A DNA stretch of 64,000 nt from the NCBI RefSeq assembly GCF_042850945.1, contig NZ_AP031496.1:310001-374000 (forward strand). Direction: 5' to 3'. How positions within the stretch are numbered: the first letter of the stretch is position 1; the number at the start of each line of letters is the position of its first letter. Under the pieces are notes generated by a model that did no database searches, was not told the origin of the DNA, and saw only the letters and a list, made by a program, of their open reading frames with translations. The translations under genes and the position numbers were made by a program. Positions 54,312 to 62,622 of the stretch are shown one piece after another. The stretch is from Halioxenophilus aromaticivorans. GTDB taxonomy: Bacteria > Pseudomonadota > Gammaproteobacteria > Pseudomonadales > Cellvibrionaceae.

Positions 54312-54680
54312 GTGATTGATTTTTTTAAAGCCGACCAACATCCGTACGAAGACATAGGCGGAGGTCTATCTCGTAAGTTGGTCGGTCACACCAACGAATT
54401 AATGGTGGTGTACGTTCAATTTGCAAAAGATGCCATCGGCGAAGTACACCACCATGAAGATCACGACCAAATTGCCTACGTTTTAAAAGGCAGTTTCAAA
54501 GTACAATTGGCGGAAACCATGGAATACTTAAAAACAGGGGATGCTTTTGTTGCGCCAAAAAGGGTGAGCCATGGTGTTGTTTCACTGGAGGAGGGCAGTG
54601 TTTTACTGGATATATTCTCACCAAGACGCATGGATTTTCTGATTAATCCGCAAGCATCCCAGAAGCATGCGAAGCGTTAA
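54312..54680 (+). CDS. kdgF: Cupin KdgF, unsaturated uronate linearising enzyme
   Basis: Converts cyclic 4,5-unsaturated galacturonate into its linear keto form (5-keto-4-deoxyuronate), the step after GH105. The 122-residue cupin has the KdgF pattern: GGGLSRKLVGHTNELMVVYV, metal ligands in EVHHHEDHDQIAYVLKGSF and VSHGVVSLEEG, and the typical tail LLDIFSPRRMDFL. GTG start after AAAGGAT. It is divergent from the TonB receptor and lies 99 bases from the shared palindrome, so co-regulation with the locus is likely. Confidence 0.87.
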   Translation: MIDFFKADQHPYEDIGGGLSRKLVGHTNELMVVYVQFAKDAIGEVHHHEDHDQIAYVLKGSFKVQLAETMEYLKTGDAFVAPKRVSHGVVSLEEGSVLLDIFSPRRMDFLINPQASQKHAKR

Positions 54681-54697
54681 TATTTACGGGCTAAAAT

Positions 54698-54754
54698 TTA
54701 GATAGTGCGCACTACGCGCACATCATTCATATCATTTACTACAAGCCAAGCCAT
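54698..54754 (-). pseudogene. Possible GH28 C-terminal remnant
   Basis: On the - strand this stretch reads MAWLVVNDMNDVRVVRTI and then a stop. It resembles the end region of the local GH28 protein (ADWLVIEDASDVHI), with W-L-V and the D-x-x-D-V pattern kept. The bases upstream on that strand are interrupted by stops and frameshifts. The 212-base gap otherwise shows only a GC hairpin GTGCGC-N5-GCGCAC (54705-54721) inside this stretch. Similarity is short, so chance is not excluded. Confidence 0.25.
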
Positions 54755-54893
54755 GCGCTAAAATCTTTTCCCAAGTCGTGAAAGCCCCTCCAAGTAGCGC
54801 CGTGGACGGTAGATCTCAGAGTTAAAATACTAATAGAATTTTTTCAATAGAAATCTCATAACTTTACGCTACTCTATCGAAGCTCAAGAATGG

Positions 54894-55766
54894 CTAATCA
54901 CCTAAAATACGTCTTAATTTAGTGATGAACACTTCGGCCAGTGGCGATGTTTTTTGTGCTTTGAGCTTTGCAATATAAATTTTTGTTAATGGCAATGGCA
55001 TGTCGCGAATAGTTATTTGGCACATGCTACCATCATTGAGTTCGGGCAAAACAAATGATTCAGTGAAGATAGCAATCATGTCGCTGTTAATGACGGCTTC
55101 TTTTACAATATGGTAATTATCACAAATAAGCTGGTTGGAAAGGCTAATATCGTTGAGTACCGCAGGTGCAACCGAGCTAGCCCAAGGAAACCCCTCCAGA
55201 TCTCTTTGAAATATTTTTTTGCATTCGAGTAACGGATGGCCTCGCCGGCATGCACAAACGGGTTCTAACGCACCTATGGTTTGAACGTCCAGATCGTCAC
55301 TGGGCTCTATATAACTTTCAGGGTAAGCAATAAGTTCTATTTCGTCGTTAAAAAGGCTTTGAATCAATGCGTCTCCTGGCCGCACAACTGATTGCAAAGA
55401 CACTGGCTGAGAACCCATAAAAAAATCACCAGCCAGGCGGCCCAGAACTTGGCTTGCTAAAAGTGGCGCAATACCAACTGATAAAGCGCCGGCAAGCCCT
55501 GCACCAAATAACCTAAAGTTTTTGTCTAATGCTTTTAAATGCTGAACTGCGGGGCCGGACAGGTTAATAATTTGCTTACCCGCAGAGGTCAACTGAACGC
55601 CCCGGCCCATTCTGTTGAACATCTGAAAGCCGTAATAATCTTCAATCGCCGCAATACTCCGGCTCAGCGCAGGCTGACTGATATTGAGTTCTTCTGCAGC
55701 TTTAGAAAAACTACCGGTTTTGGCCACGGTGAGCAGCTGTTGTAATCGCCCAATAGATATGTCCAT
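54894..55766 (-). CDS. LysR family transcriptional regulator
   Basis: Regulator of 290 residues with the LysR winged helix (LLTVAKTGSFSKAAEELNIS, QPALSRSIAAIEDYYG, NRMGRGVQLTSAGKQI) and a periplasmic-binding-like effector domain. It is divergent from the EthD-like gene across 193 bases, the standard arrangement for a LysR protein controlling its neighbours. It is therefore the likely regulator of the three-gene module to its right. The intergenic region contains ATAC-N8-GTAT (55772-55787) as a weak dyad. Confidence 0.9.
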   Translation of the reverse strand: MDISIGRLQQLLTVAKTGSFSKAAEELNISQPALSRSIAAIEDYYGFQMFNRMGRGVQLTSAGKQIINLSGPAVQHLKALDKNFRLFGAGLAGALSVGIAPLLASQVLGRLAGDFFMGSQPVSLQSVVRPGDALIQSLFNDEIELIAYPESYIEPSDDLDVQTIGALEPVCACRRGHPLLECKKIFQRDLEGFPWASSVAPAVLNDISLSNQLICDNYHIVKEAVINSDMIAIFTESFVLPELNDGSMCQITIRDMPLPLTKIYIAKLKAQKTSPLAEVFITKLRRILGD

Positions 55767-55959
55767 ATTGCATACTTATCTCTGTATTTTGCATTGGACA
55801 GCATACCATGTCGGCCACATACTCAATCAATTGGGGCCTGTATACATAAGCTATTTCCAAGTGGCTCTTACGTCCCCGTGCGGTCAACTGATTAAAAGGC
55901 GCTACATTTAAGTAATCGCATTTAACTATAAAAACGCATCTATAAAAAAGAGGGTAGGC

Positions 55960-56370
55960 GTGTTTAAGCAAATTTGTTTTTTTCGAAAGAACCCCAACAT
56001 GAGCGCTGAGGCGTTTCTTGATTACTATGAAAACCAGCATTCTCAGTTGTCAAAGCGGCAGGGCAGAGCGCCTTCAATCCCCAATGCCGTTCGTTACGTA
56101 AGACGCTACCTAGTGCCAGAAAAGAATCCCGTCACCAACGAAATTCATGATCCCGGTTACGATTGCATCATGGAAATTTGGTGGAAGAGCCGAGAAGACT
56201 TTGAAGCGTCTCAAAGGGTGATCAGCTCTCCAGATCGCATAGATTTTGTTAAAGAAGATGAAGCCGTTCTGTTCGCAAGCCATGCCAACCCAGTGTGCAG
56301 TGTGATTGAATACGACTCACCCATGGGACCAAACGGGGAAAGCACACACGTTAAAGTAGTCCATCTGTGA
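55960..56370 (+). CDS. EthD domain protein
   Basis: Small dimeric ferredoxin-like protein (136 residues), GTG start after AGAGGGTAGG. The family blocks are FFRKNPNMSAEAFLDYYENQH, RYVRRYLVPE and DCIMEIWWKSREDFEAS. EthD-fold proteins include accessory factors of ether degradation and cyclases or decarboxylases of polyketides and aromatics. It is the first gene of a module with a deazaflavin-nitroreductase-like protein and a dehydratase. The specific role is unknown. Confidence 0.8.
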   Translation: MFKQICFFRKNPNMSAEAFLDYYENQHSQLSKRQGRAPSIPNAVRYVRRYLVPEKNPVTNEIHDPGYDCIMEIWWKSREDFEASQRVISSPDRIDFVKEDEAVLFASHANPVCSVIEYDSPMGPNGESTHVKVVHL

Positions 56371-56425
56371 TATTCGAACCAAGGCAAATAACACTGGGTG
56401 CTATTTATAATAAGAGGAATAAGTA

Positions 56426-56941
56426 ATGAGTGACGAATCCGCCGCCGCAATCTCCGCCACTCGTAGAGACTGGGTTACAGAACACCGAGAAATGTATCTT
56501 AAATCCGGCGGTAGCCAAGGTCATATAGTCGACATCACCGCCGTGGGTGGCCGGCAGTTTGCTACACACTGCCTCATCAAGTACCAAGGCCGAAAAAGCG
56601 GTAAAACGTTTATCACCCCGCTTTGTTATGCTGATATTGGCGGTGAAGTTGTAATCTGCGCCTCAAAAGGCGGTGCAGATCATCACCCCGCTTGGTACCT
56701 AAATTTAATCGAGTTGCCGCAGATAGAGTTTCAAATTGCCACTCAGGCGTTCCGCGGCATCTGGCGAGAACCCGAGACTAAAGAACGAGAACGAATTTGG
56801 AATTTCTTCACTGACTGCCATCCGTTTTACAGCGACTACCAGGAATCCACCGATCGAACTCTACCGCTGGTGATGTTTACCGCCCATGAAGAAATACCGG
56901 TGTTTACGCTGTCCGATGCCACAGGCGTACGTAACATTTAA
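56426..56941 (+). CDS. Deazaflavin-dependent nitroreductase family protein
   Basis: Split-beta-barrel flavin/F420-type protein (171 residues). Recognisable blocks are CLIKYQGRKSGKTFITPLCY, EVVICASKGGADHHPAWYLN and an IEFQIATQAFRGIWREPETK segment, matching the DDN/PF04075 family. Members in actinobacteria use F420H2 to reduce nitro or enone groups. Whether this bacterium makes F420 is not visible here, so FMN use or another role is possible. It starts 55 bases after the EthD gene. Weak similarity outside the conserved blocks limits confidence in chemistry, not in fold. Confidence 0.78.
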   Translation: MSDESAAAISATRRDWVTEHREMYLKSGGSQGHIVDITAVGGRQFATHCLIKYQGRKSGKTFITPLCYADIGGEVVICASKGGADHHPAWYLNLIELPQIEFQIATQAFRGIWREPETKERERIWNFFTDCHPFYSDYQESTDRTLPLVMFTAHEEIPVFTLSDATGVRNI

Positions 56942-57000
56942 CGGATCTCACCGAAACTCATATTTTCAGGCATCACTTTTACTAGCGTAGGGCTCATTCT

Positions 57001-58170
57001 ATGTCGAAGACATTAGACACCTCCGATATCGACCAGTATTTGGGGCACGAAATAGACCCCTCACCAATACGTGAAGCAATTAGCAATAATGACATACGCC
57101 GATGGGTTCATGCGATGCATTACGCCAATCGCTTACATTACGACCCTCAATACGCCTTGGAGAGTCGATGGGGGAAAATAGTAGCACCCCAAAGCTTTGC
57201 TATCACTGTTGATGATGGACATGGCGCCGCGCCAGCTTGTGTTGGTAAAATACCAAATTCGCACCTATTGTTTGGTGGTGACGAATGGTGGTTTTACGAC
57301 ACTCCCATATGCGCGGGGGACTTCATTTACAACAAACGAATACCCTTTGACTATGTTGTAAAAGATACCGGGTTCGCAGGCCCAACTTGTTTTCAGCGTG
57401 GCGACAACCATTACTCAAATCAACATGGCCAGCCAATTGCGAAGCAACGATCAACCGCTATTCGTTATTTAGCAGAAGCTGGCGGTGAATCTGTGGATGA
57501 AAACAGTTTTGACGAGCCGTCTTGGACAGAGCAGTCGCTAACAGATTTAGAAGCTAAAAAATTCAGTTGGATTAAAATGCTCCATGACCTAGGCCACAAG
57601 GAGCGTTGGTGGGACGATGTAAATGTTGGCGATACGCTGCCCCAACGCGTATTTGGCCCTCATTCAATTGCGAGCTTTACAACTGAATGGCGCGCATACC
57701 TTGTAAACACCTGGGGTACTTTGGATTTACGGCACAATGACTTGGAAGCGCTTGGTTTCACCAAGGAAATGGCCGGATACGAAAACGACCCTGAAATGCA
57801 GCTGATAAACCCAACACTAACCGACGGCGCTTACTACGGGCCGTCCCGTGGGCATTTATTCCCAAACTGGGCTCGCCGCATTGGAATGCCACGCGCCTAT
57901 GGCTACGGTGCTTCCATGGGCTCGTGGGTAACGGATTATTTATCTGGGTGGGCCGGTGAGTACGGAAGGGTAGTGCATTCCATTGCTAACTATCGAGGTC
58001 CAGCTTTATCCGGCAACACCACAGAACAAACTGCAGCGGTGGTTGATAAGTTCGTGGATACTGATGGTCAGCATATTATTCGGGTCAAACACACTATGAC
58101 TTGCCAACGTGGAATCGTCATGTGTTCGGGTATCGCCGAAATACAGCTACCAAAGAAAAATCTATGTTAG
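57001..58170 (+). CDS. FAS1-like/MaoC dehydratase domain protein
   Basis: Two hot-dog folds in one 389-residue chain: an N-terminal FAS1-like dehydratase domain (about 20-170, RRWVHAMHYANRLHYDPQYA, GKIVAPQSFAITVDDGHG) and a C-terminal MaoC-like domain (about 205-385, WRAYLVNTWGTLDLRHND, MGSWVTDYLSGWAGEYGRVV). Such proteins hydrate enoyl-CoA or enoyl-acid intermediates, for example in steroid or terpenoid breakdown. It ends the EthD/nitroreductase module and is convergent with the condensin operon. Substrate unknown. Confidence 0.82.
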   Translation: MSKTLDTSDIDQYLGHEIDPSPIREAISNNDIRRWVHAMHYANRLHYDPQYALESRWGKIVAPQSFAITVDDGHGAAPACVGKIPNSHLLFGGDEWWFYDTPICAGDFIYNKRIPFDYVVKDTGFAGPTCFQRGDNHYSNQHGQPIAKQRSTAIRYLAEAGGESVDENSFDEPSWTEQSLTDLEAKKFSWIKMLHDLGHKERWWDDVNVGDTLPQRVFGPHSIASFTTEWRAYLVNTWGTLDLRHNDLEALGFTKEMAGYENDPEMQLINPTLTDGAYYGPSRGHLFPNWARRIGMPRAYGYGASMGSWVTDYLSGWAGEYGRVVHSIANYRGPALSGNTTEQTAAVVDKFVDTDGQHIIRVKHTMTCQRGIVMCSGIAEIQLPKKNLC

Positions 58171-58224
58171 CTACCATATTGAGCCACTGCAGACTCCTTT
58201 TACTAAATGGTGCGCGCCACGCAG

Positions 58225-61200
58225 TTAAATCTCCTCCATAAAATCCAAGGTGCCCTGCTGACGAATAACACGCCGGTGCTGGGCCCACAACTCACGGATA
58301 CGCTCTTTATTTAGTTGCTGGCGATCCACCAGTACCCGTGTGTTTAACTCGCCCACAGGGGTAGGGCTAGGCACTTTAGCAAAAACGAATTGGTTGCTGA
58401 TTAAATCCAAGAAGGGGCCCGCTTTACTCGTGGGCATAATAAAAATCAGCTGCAAACCTAGGGTTTCGGTGAGGTAGCCTATTACCTCACGGGAGCGAGT
58501 CTCGTCCATGTGCATAAAGGCTTCGTCTACGATTACCATGCGCAGGTGGCTATCACCTTCATTAAAACGAAAGGCGCTGGTGATCGCGGCCGCTCGGATA
58601 ATATAAGCTGGCGTTTCCAGTTGGCCGCCAGAGCCGGTGCCATACTGGCTTAGGCGTATTGGGGCCTTGTTAGCAGGGTGCTTTAAAATATCGTAGCGAC
58701 GATAACGCCGGTAATCACTGATGCGCTCCAATTCACGTAACGCCTGCTGTTCGTCGCCATCCAGCAACAAGCTGAGCAGGCGGTCCCTAATCTGAACGGC
58801 GTCTTTTGAAAGGGTACTATCGAATAAACTGGCGCCATCGCCCAGATTGGGAATGTCTATGACCTCTCGAAAGAAATCCCAATATTCTTTAAATTCCGGT
58901 AGCCATTCCCACTCAAAGGTAAAATATTCCCGGTCAGCACCAAAGCGGTGGTGTTGTAATTCCTGGTTGAGACTTTCTAGTAAACGCTCACCATCGCGTA
59001 TGGCTTGGTGGATTTCGTTACATAAATCACTTACAAAGGTGGTATTGAAGGAGTCGCGTAGGCTGGCCAATTGCTCTTGCTTGGCTAGCAAAACGTTGTT
59101 GTTGAGCCTGTTGTACAAGCTGTCCACCTGCTGCTGCAATTGGCGGACATGGCCAAAAAAACCGGCACTGTGGAGGTCTTCAGCGGAATCCGCCATTAAT
59201 TGATCGGCAGGCTGGGCTTGCTGATTGTAGTGTTCCAGCACTTTTTGCAATTCAACGCAGGCTTTATTGAGGCATTTGGTCAAAAACTCCTCTTGCGCGC
59301 TAAAGTCAATTTCCGAATGAACTTGCAATAGCTGATCGTCCATTGCCTGAATACAAGGCATCACGTCCAAGCCAGGCCAATATTGCGTTGTTGCTAGCAG
59401 GTAGGCCTCTGCATTGTCTTTATCTTCCAGTAACTGATCTCTACGATTGGCGAGCTTGTCGATGGACTGGTTGCAGCTACGCAGCTGTTCATCCAGCTTA
59501 CCGCTTTCAGTATCCAAGGCTCGGCGTTCGCTATCAAGATTATTGAACTGCGCTTGGATTTCATCTCGCTGTTGCTCCAACGCCTGGTGGTCGCTTAGGT
59601 CCAAGTTAGCAATTTCATTTTCTATCGCTTCCAGCTGTCGCTGAGTATCCAGCAAGCCGCTAAAACAAGTCGACCAAGCCAAGGGCTTAAAGCGCGCTGC
59701 CTGGGCAGATAATTGCTGTACTGATTGATAGGCATCGTTAGCCGTTGTTAATTGCTGTACGGCATCTTGTAGAGATTGCCTTTGGGCTTGCAAATTACGC
59801 TCACGAGCGGCCTCGCCAAACACTAATTGGCTGTCGGCAAGGTCACAGCGAAACAACGCGTAGTTGCCAGAGCCCATACCCTCGGCGGTAATACCGCGAC
59901 GGGTTTTGCGCAGTTGTTCGGCGTCGTCCACTTGCACAACACTGCCATAGGAGGCCTTTAGATAGTGCTCTGCGGTGCGGTGGCTAAAGCGCATGGCGTG
60001 AAAAATGGAGTCGGCCGGTAACGATTGCTGCGCGGCATCTTGCTTGGCTTTGTTGCCCTGAATGACGCGGGCACTGTTGCGCTGTTTGACCTTAAGGCGC
60101 CGCACGATGCTGATGGCCTCTGCTTCGTAGTCTTCCTCCACTAAAATGCCGAAGCGAGCGCCGCCGATATAACCTTCGATAGCCATTTGCCAATCGCTGT
60201 CGAGTATCTCTACGTGGTCGCAAAGCACCCGTGGGTCGGCCTGAGGGCATTCATTGCGAATAGCCTGGACCGCGTCCTCTACGTAGCGTGGGTAATTGAC
60301 CTGGTTAGCCTCAAGGTTGGTAATGCGCTGCTGAATCAGTCGCTCTTGCTGCTCTAACCCTTTCAGGGTGTTGGCTCGATCATCCACCAATCGATCCAGT
60401 TTGCGGTTTAGAGAGTCTGTCGCTTCGCCGGTTAATTGCTGCTCAGCATCGTGTAGCAAGTCGGCGAGGCGGTTGTGCAACTGCTCTTCCTTGTGCACTC
60501 GGCTTTGGCCAGCCTCCAAGGGCGACAAATCGATCCAGTCACGCCCAAACACCTGATTTACATCGGGCAGTTCACTGGCGTCCAGCGCTTGCAGCTCTTT
60601 ACTGGTTTGGCGCCAAGCGTTGCTGGAAAATTCTTTCAGTTCCAGCTCAATACTGTAGCGGCTCAATAGAGATTGAATGTTGCGCAGTGCATCGAGATTG
60701 GTATTGCGTTGTTGATCCTGCGCCAACAACGGGCCCACGCCTTCAGTGAGTTGGTTTGATAAAGACTCTTTTTTCTGCTCCATCTCATGTTTGTTACGCA
60801 GAGCAGGGATGCCTTGAATTTTCGCCTCTAAAGAAACCAGCTTTTGGTGGCTCTGTTCAACTCTCAGGTCCAATTGCGCTTTTTGCTCTTCAACGGCCCG
60901 CAAACCTTGGTTGAGTGTTTTTTGGTTATCTTTCTCGGTCAAATACTGCTTTTGATTCAACTGGTATTGTTGCGACGCAGCGCCATAGCTCAGAGCCGTT
61001 CGCTCTAACCATTTATCGAGATAATCATTGGCCTGTAATTTTGCTTGCTCCAGCAGTTGCACGCCTTGGCGCAACTGATTCGCCTCTTGCTCCATGCCAT
61101 GTACCGTGCGCAATAAATCCCGGATGCGACGAATGGTGTCGCCCATATCGTGGGCTTCCAGCACCTCAGACGCCACAAACTGATCAATGGATTCCACGGG

Positions 61201-61872
61201 TTTATAGGCCATAAAGCGTGCGAAGGTACGCGCGGCGTTTTTAGCATCTTGCTGAGAAACGGCATCACGCTTACCTCTTAGGGCGCCATAAAGCCGGGCC
61301 AAGTAAGCGCCTTTTTTATCGTAGGTTTCTACCGATTGTTTGCCAAATTCTTTGCGCAGTAATTTGGGCAGTTCCGTGATGGGGGTAGTGTGCTTGCCGT
61401 CAGGATAATCACGCACAAAGTGAGACAGGCTGAGCATTTCATCGGGCACAATCATCAGTAACAGCTCGTCCTGCCTAGCCTGATTGCTGGAGCCGGCGCG
61501 GTCGAGATGGGCGCGCACACCAATCACCGCGGTAAAGGCTTCTGCGGTTTCTCCCTTGGTAGGGTGAAATACGCCCGCTATATAGCCATCGGTATCCCAG
61601 GGGCGAGAAAAGGCGCCATCGTCACAGCCAAGCACATAAGATGCAAGGGTTCTAACTTGCTTACCGCCACGACCTTTTTGCGTGGTTTCATCCTGGCCGG
61701 GGTTAAAATTAAACAAGTTATCAAACGCAGCTGTCATCAGCGTTTGCAAAGCATCGGCGGCGGTGGTTTTGCCAGACCCATTGCCGCCGGAGAATAAATT
61801 CACAGGCCCGTATTCTAGCTCTTGGGCAGGTAGGTTGCCCCAGTTAACTGTGATAGATCGTTTTAAGTACAT
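58225..61872 (-). CDS. MksB/JetC condensin ATPase (SMC-like)
   Basis: SMC-type ATPase of 1215 residues, the motor of a MukBEF-like condensin. The Walker A is GGNGSGKTTAADALQTL near residue 29. Long coiled coils (about 245-480 and 680-990) flank a hinge-like globular region (about 540-660). The ABC signature is YGTGSGGQLETPAYI near 1078, with Walker B MVIVDEAFMHMDE near 1110. These features match JetC of Wadjet systems and MksB. It follows the JetB gene by 18 bases. The C-terminal tail is basic. The next gene downstream is convergent and unrelated, so no JetD gene follows. Confidence 0.88.
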   Translation of the reverse strand: MYLKRSITVNWGNLPAQELEYGPVNLFSGGNGSGKTTAADALQTLMTAAFDNLFNFNPGQDETTQKGRGGKQVRTLASYVLGCDDGAFSRPWDTDGYIAGVFHPTKGETAEAFTAVIGVRAHLDRAGSSNQARQDELLLMIVPDEMLSLSHFVRDYPDGKHTTPITELPKLLRKEFGKQSVETYDKKGAYLARLYGALRGKRDAVSQQDAKNAARTFARFMAYKPVESIDQFVASEVLEAHDMGDTIRRIRDLLRTVHGMEQEANQLRQGVQLLEQAKLQANDYLDKWLERTALSYGAASQQYQLNQKQYLTEKDNQKTLNQGLRAVEEQKAQLDLRVEQSHQKLVSLEAKIQGIPALRNKHEMEQKKESLSNQLTEGVGPLLAQDQQRNTNLDALRNIQSLLSRYSIELELKEFSSNAWRQTSKELQALDASELPDVNQVFGRDWIDLSPLEAGQSRVHKEEQLHNRLADLLHDAEQQLTGEATDSLNRKLDRLVDDRANTLKGLEQQERLIQQRITNLEANQVNYPRYVEDAVQAIRNECPQADPRVLCDHVEILDSDWQMAIEGYIGGARFGILVEEDYEAEAISIVRRLKVKQRNSARVIQGNKAKQDAAQQSLPADSIFHAMRFSHRTAEHYLKASYGSVVQVDDAEQLRKTRRGITAEGMGSGNYALFRCDLADSQLVFGEAARERNLQAQRQSLQDAVQQLTTANDAYQSVQQLSAQAARFKPLAWSTCFSGLLDTQRQLEAIENEIANLDLSDHQALEQQRDEIQAQFNNLDSERRALDTESGKLDEQLRSCNQSIDKLANRRDQLLEDKDNAEAYLLATTQYWPGLDVMPCIQAMDDQLLQVHSEIDFSAQEEFLTKCLNKACVELQKVLEHYNQQAQPADQLMADSAEDLHSAGFFGHVRQLQQQVDSLYNRLNNNVLLAKQEQLASLRDSFNTTFVSDLCNEIHQAIRDGERLLESLNQELQHHRFGADREYFTFEWEWLPEFKEYWDFFREVIDIPNLGDGASLFDSTLSKDAVQIRDRLLSLLLDGDEQQALRELERISDYRRYRRYDILKHPANKAPIRLSQYGTGSGGQLETPAYIIRAAAITSAFRFNEGDSHLRMVIVDEAFMHMDETRSREVIGYLTETLGLQLIFIMPTSKAGPFLDLISNQFVFAKVPSPTPVGELNTRVLVDRQQLNKERIRELWAQHRRVIRQQGTLDFMEEI

Positions 61873-61890
61873 AATTTAAGTCTAGAAAAT

Positions 61891-62622
61891 TTACTCAGGC
61901 GGGTTTTCTGGCAGCTTATTGAAAAAACTGCTCTCGTCTATATCGGTAGTAGATGGCTGATCTATCTCACTACTAGGCTCTTGCTCGGCCGGAAGCGTTT
62001 CTTCAATCAACTGCGCCAGTATTTTATCGGTGACTAAAGTGGTGATATCCGGGCGAATGGTAATCCAAGCTTCTGCGTCTTCCATAGCATCATCGTTACC
62101 ACTGCGAATTAACCGCAGCTGTCTCAGCTTTCTAAACAGGGAACGCCGGTCTGTGGTTGACTCCGGTAAAGGACGGTTGAGCAGGTTTTTGCAGGCTAGG
62201 TTAAGCGCCTCCATTGGTAGCACAACCTGGCCTTGTTCATCAATCTGACCTTCGCGTAACGACTTATCGTATTCAGCGCGTAACACCAAAATAGTGGCAA
62301 CTTCCTGTTGCGAAAGTCGCTGGCGTAGGCCGGTGTTAAAGCTGTCATCGCAGTCACTAAGACCTGGAACATCAGCCCCAGGCGGAAATAATCTCACGGA
62401 TTGAAAACGCGACTCATGCAAGATGCGAATGTGTAAAACTACCAGATATTCTTCTACTAAATCGTGCACTTGCAGATAGCGGTCATAAAGCTCCGCTTCT
62501 TTTTTGCTTTCGTTACGGCACAGCACGGTGTGATCCAGCAACCGAATCATCAGCTCAGAAAACAAGGGTAGGGTGGTGCCTCGTGCTTCCAAGGCGGTGT
62601 TAAGAGGTTCAGTGATTATCAT
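61891..62622 (-). CDS. MksE/JetB protein (DUF4194)
   Basis: Condensin accessory subunit of 243 residues. It shows the DUF4194 pattern: LFSELMIRLLDHTVLCRNES, YLVVLHIRILHESRFQSVRL, LSQQEVATILVLRAEYDKSL and RRSLFRKLRQLRLIR, then an acidic tail (about 210-243). In MksBEF/Wadjet complexes this winged-helix protein links the kleisin to the ATPase heads and binds DNA. It overlaps the JetA gene by 14 bases, showing an operon. Confidence 0.87.
   Translation of the reverse strand: MIITEPLNTALEARGTTLPLFSELMIRLLDHTVLCRNESKKEAELYDRYLQVHDLVEEYLVVLHIRILHESRFQSVRLFPPGADVPGLSDCDDSFNTGLRQRLSQQEVATILVLRAEYDKSLREGQIDEQGQVVLPMEALNLACKNLLNRPLPESTTDRRSLFRKLRQLRLIRSGNDDAMEDAEAWITIRPDITTLVTDKILAQLIEETLPAEQEPSSEIDQPSTTDIDESSFFNKLPENPPE

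Noticed and set aside
54705..54721. GTGCGC-N5-GCGCAC as a terminator or operator
   Set aside because: It has no T run and lies inside the likely GH28 remnant, so a functional claim is not supported.
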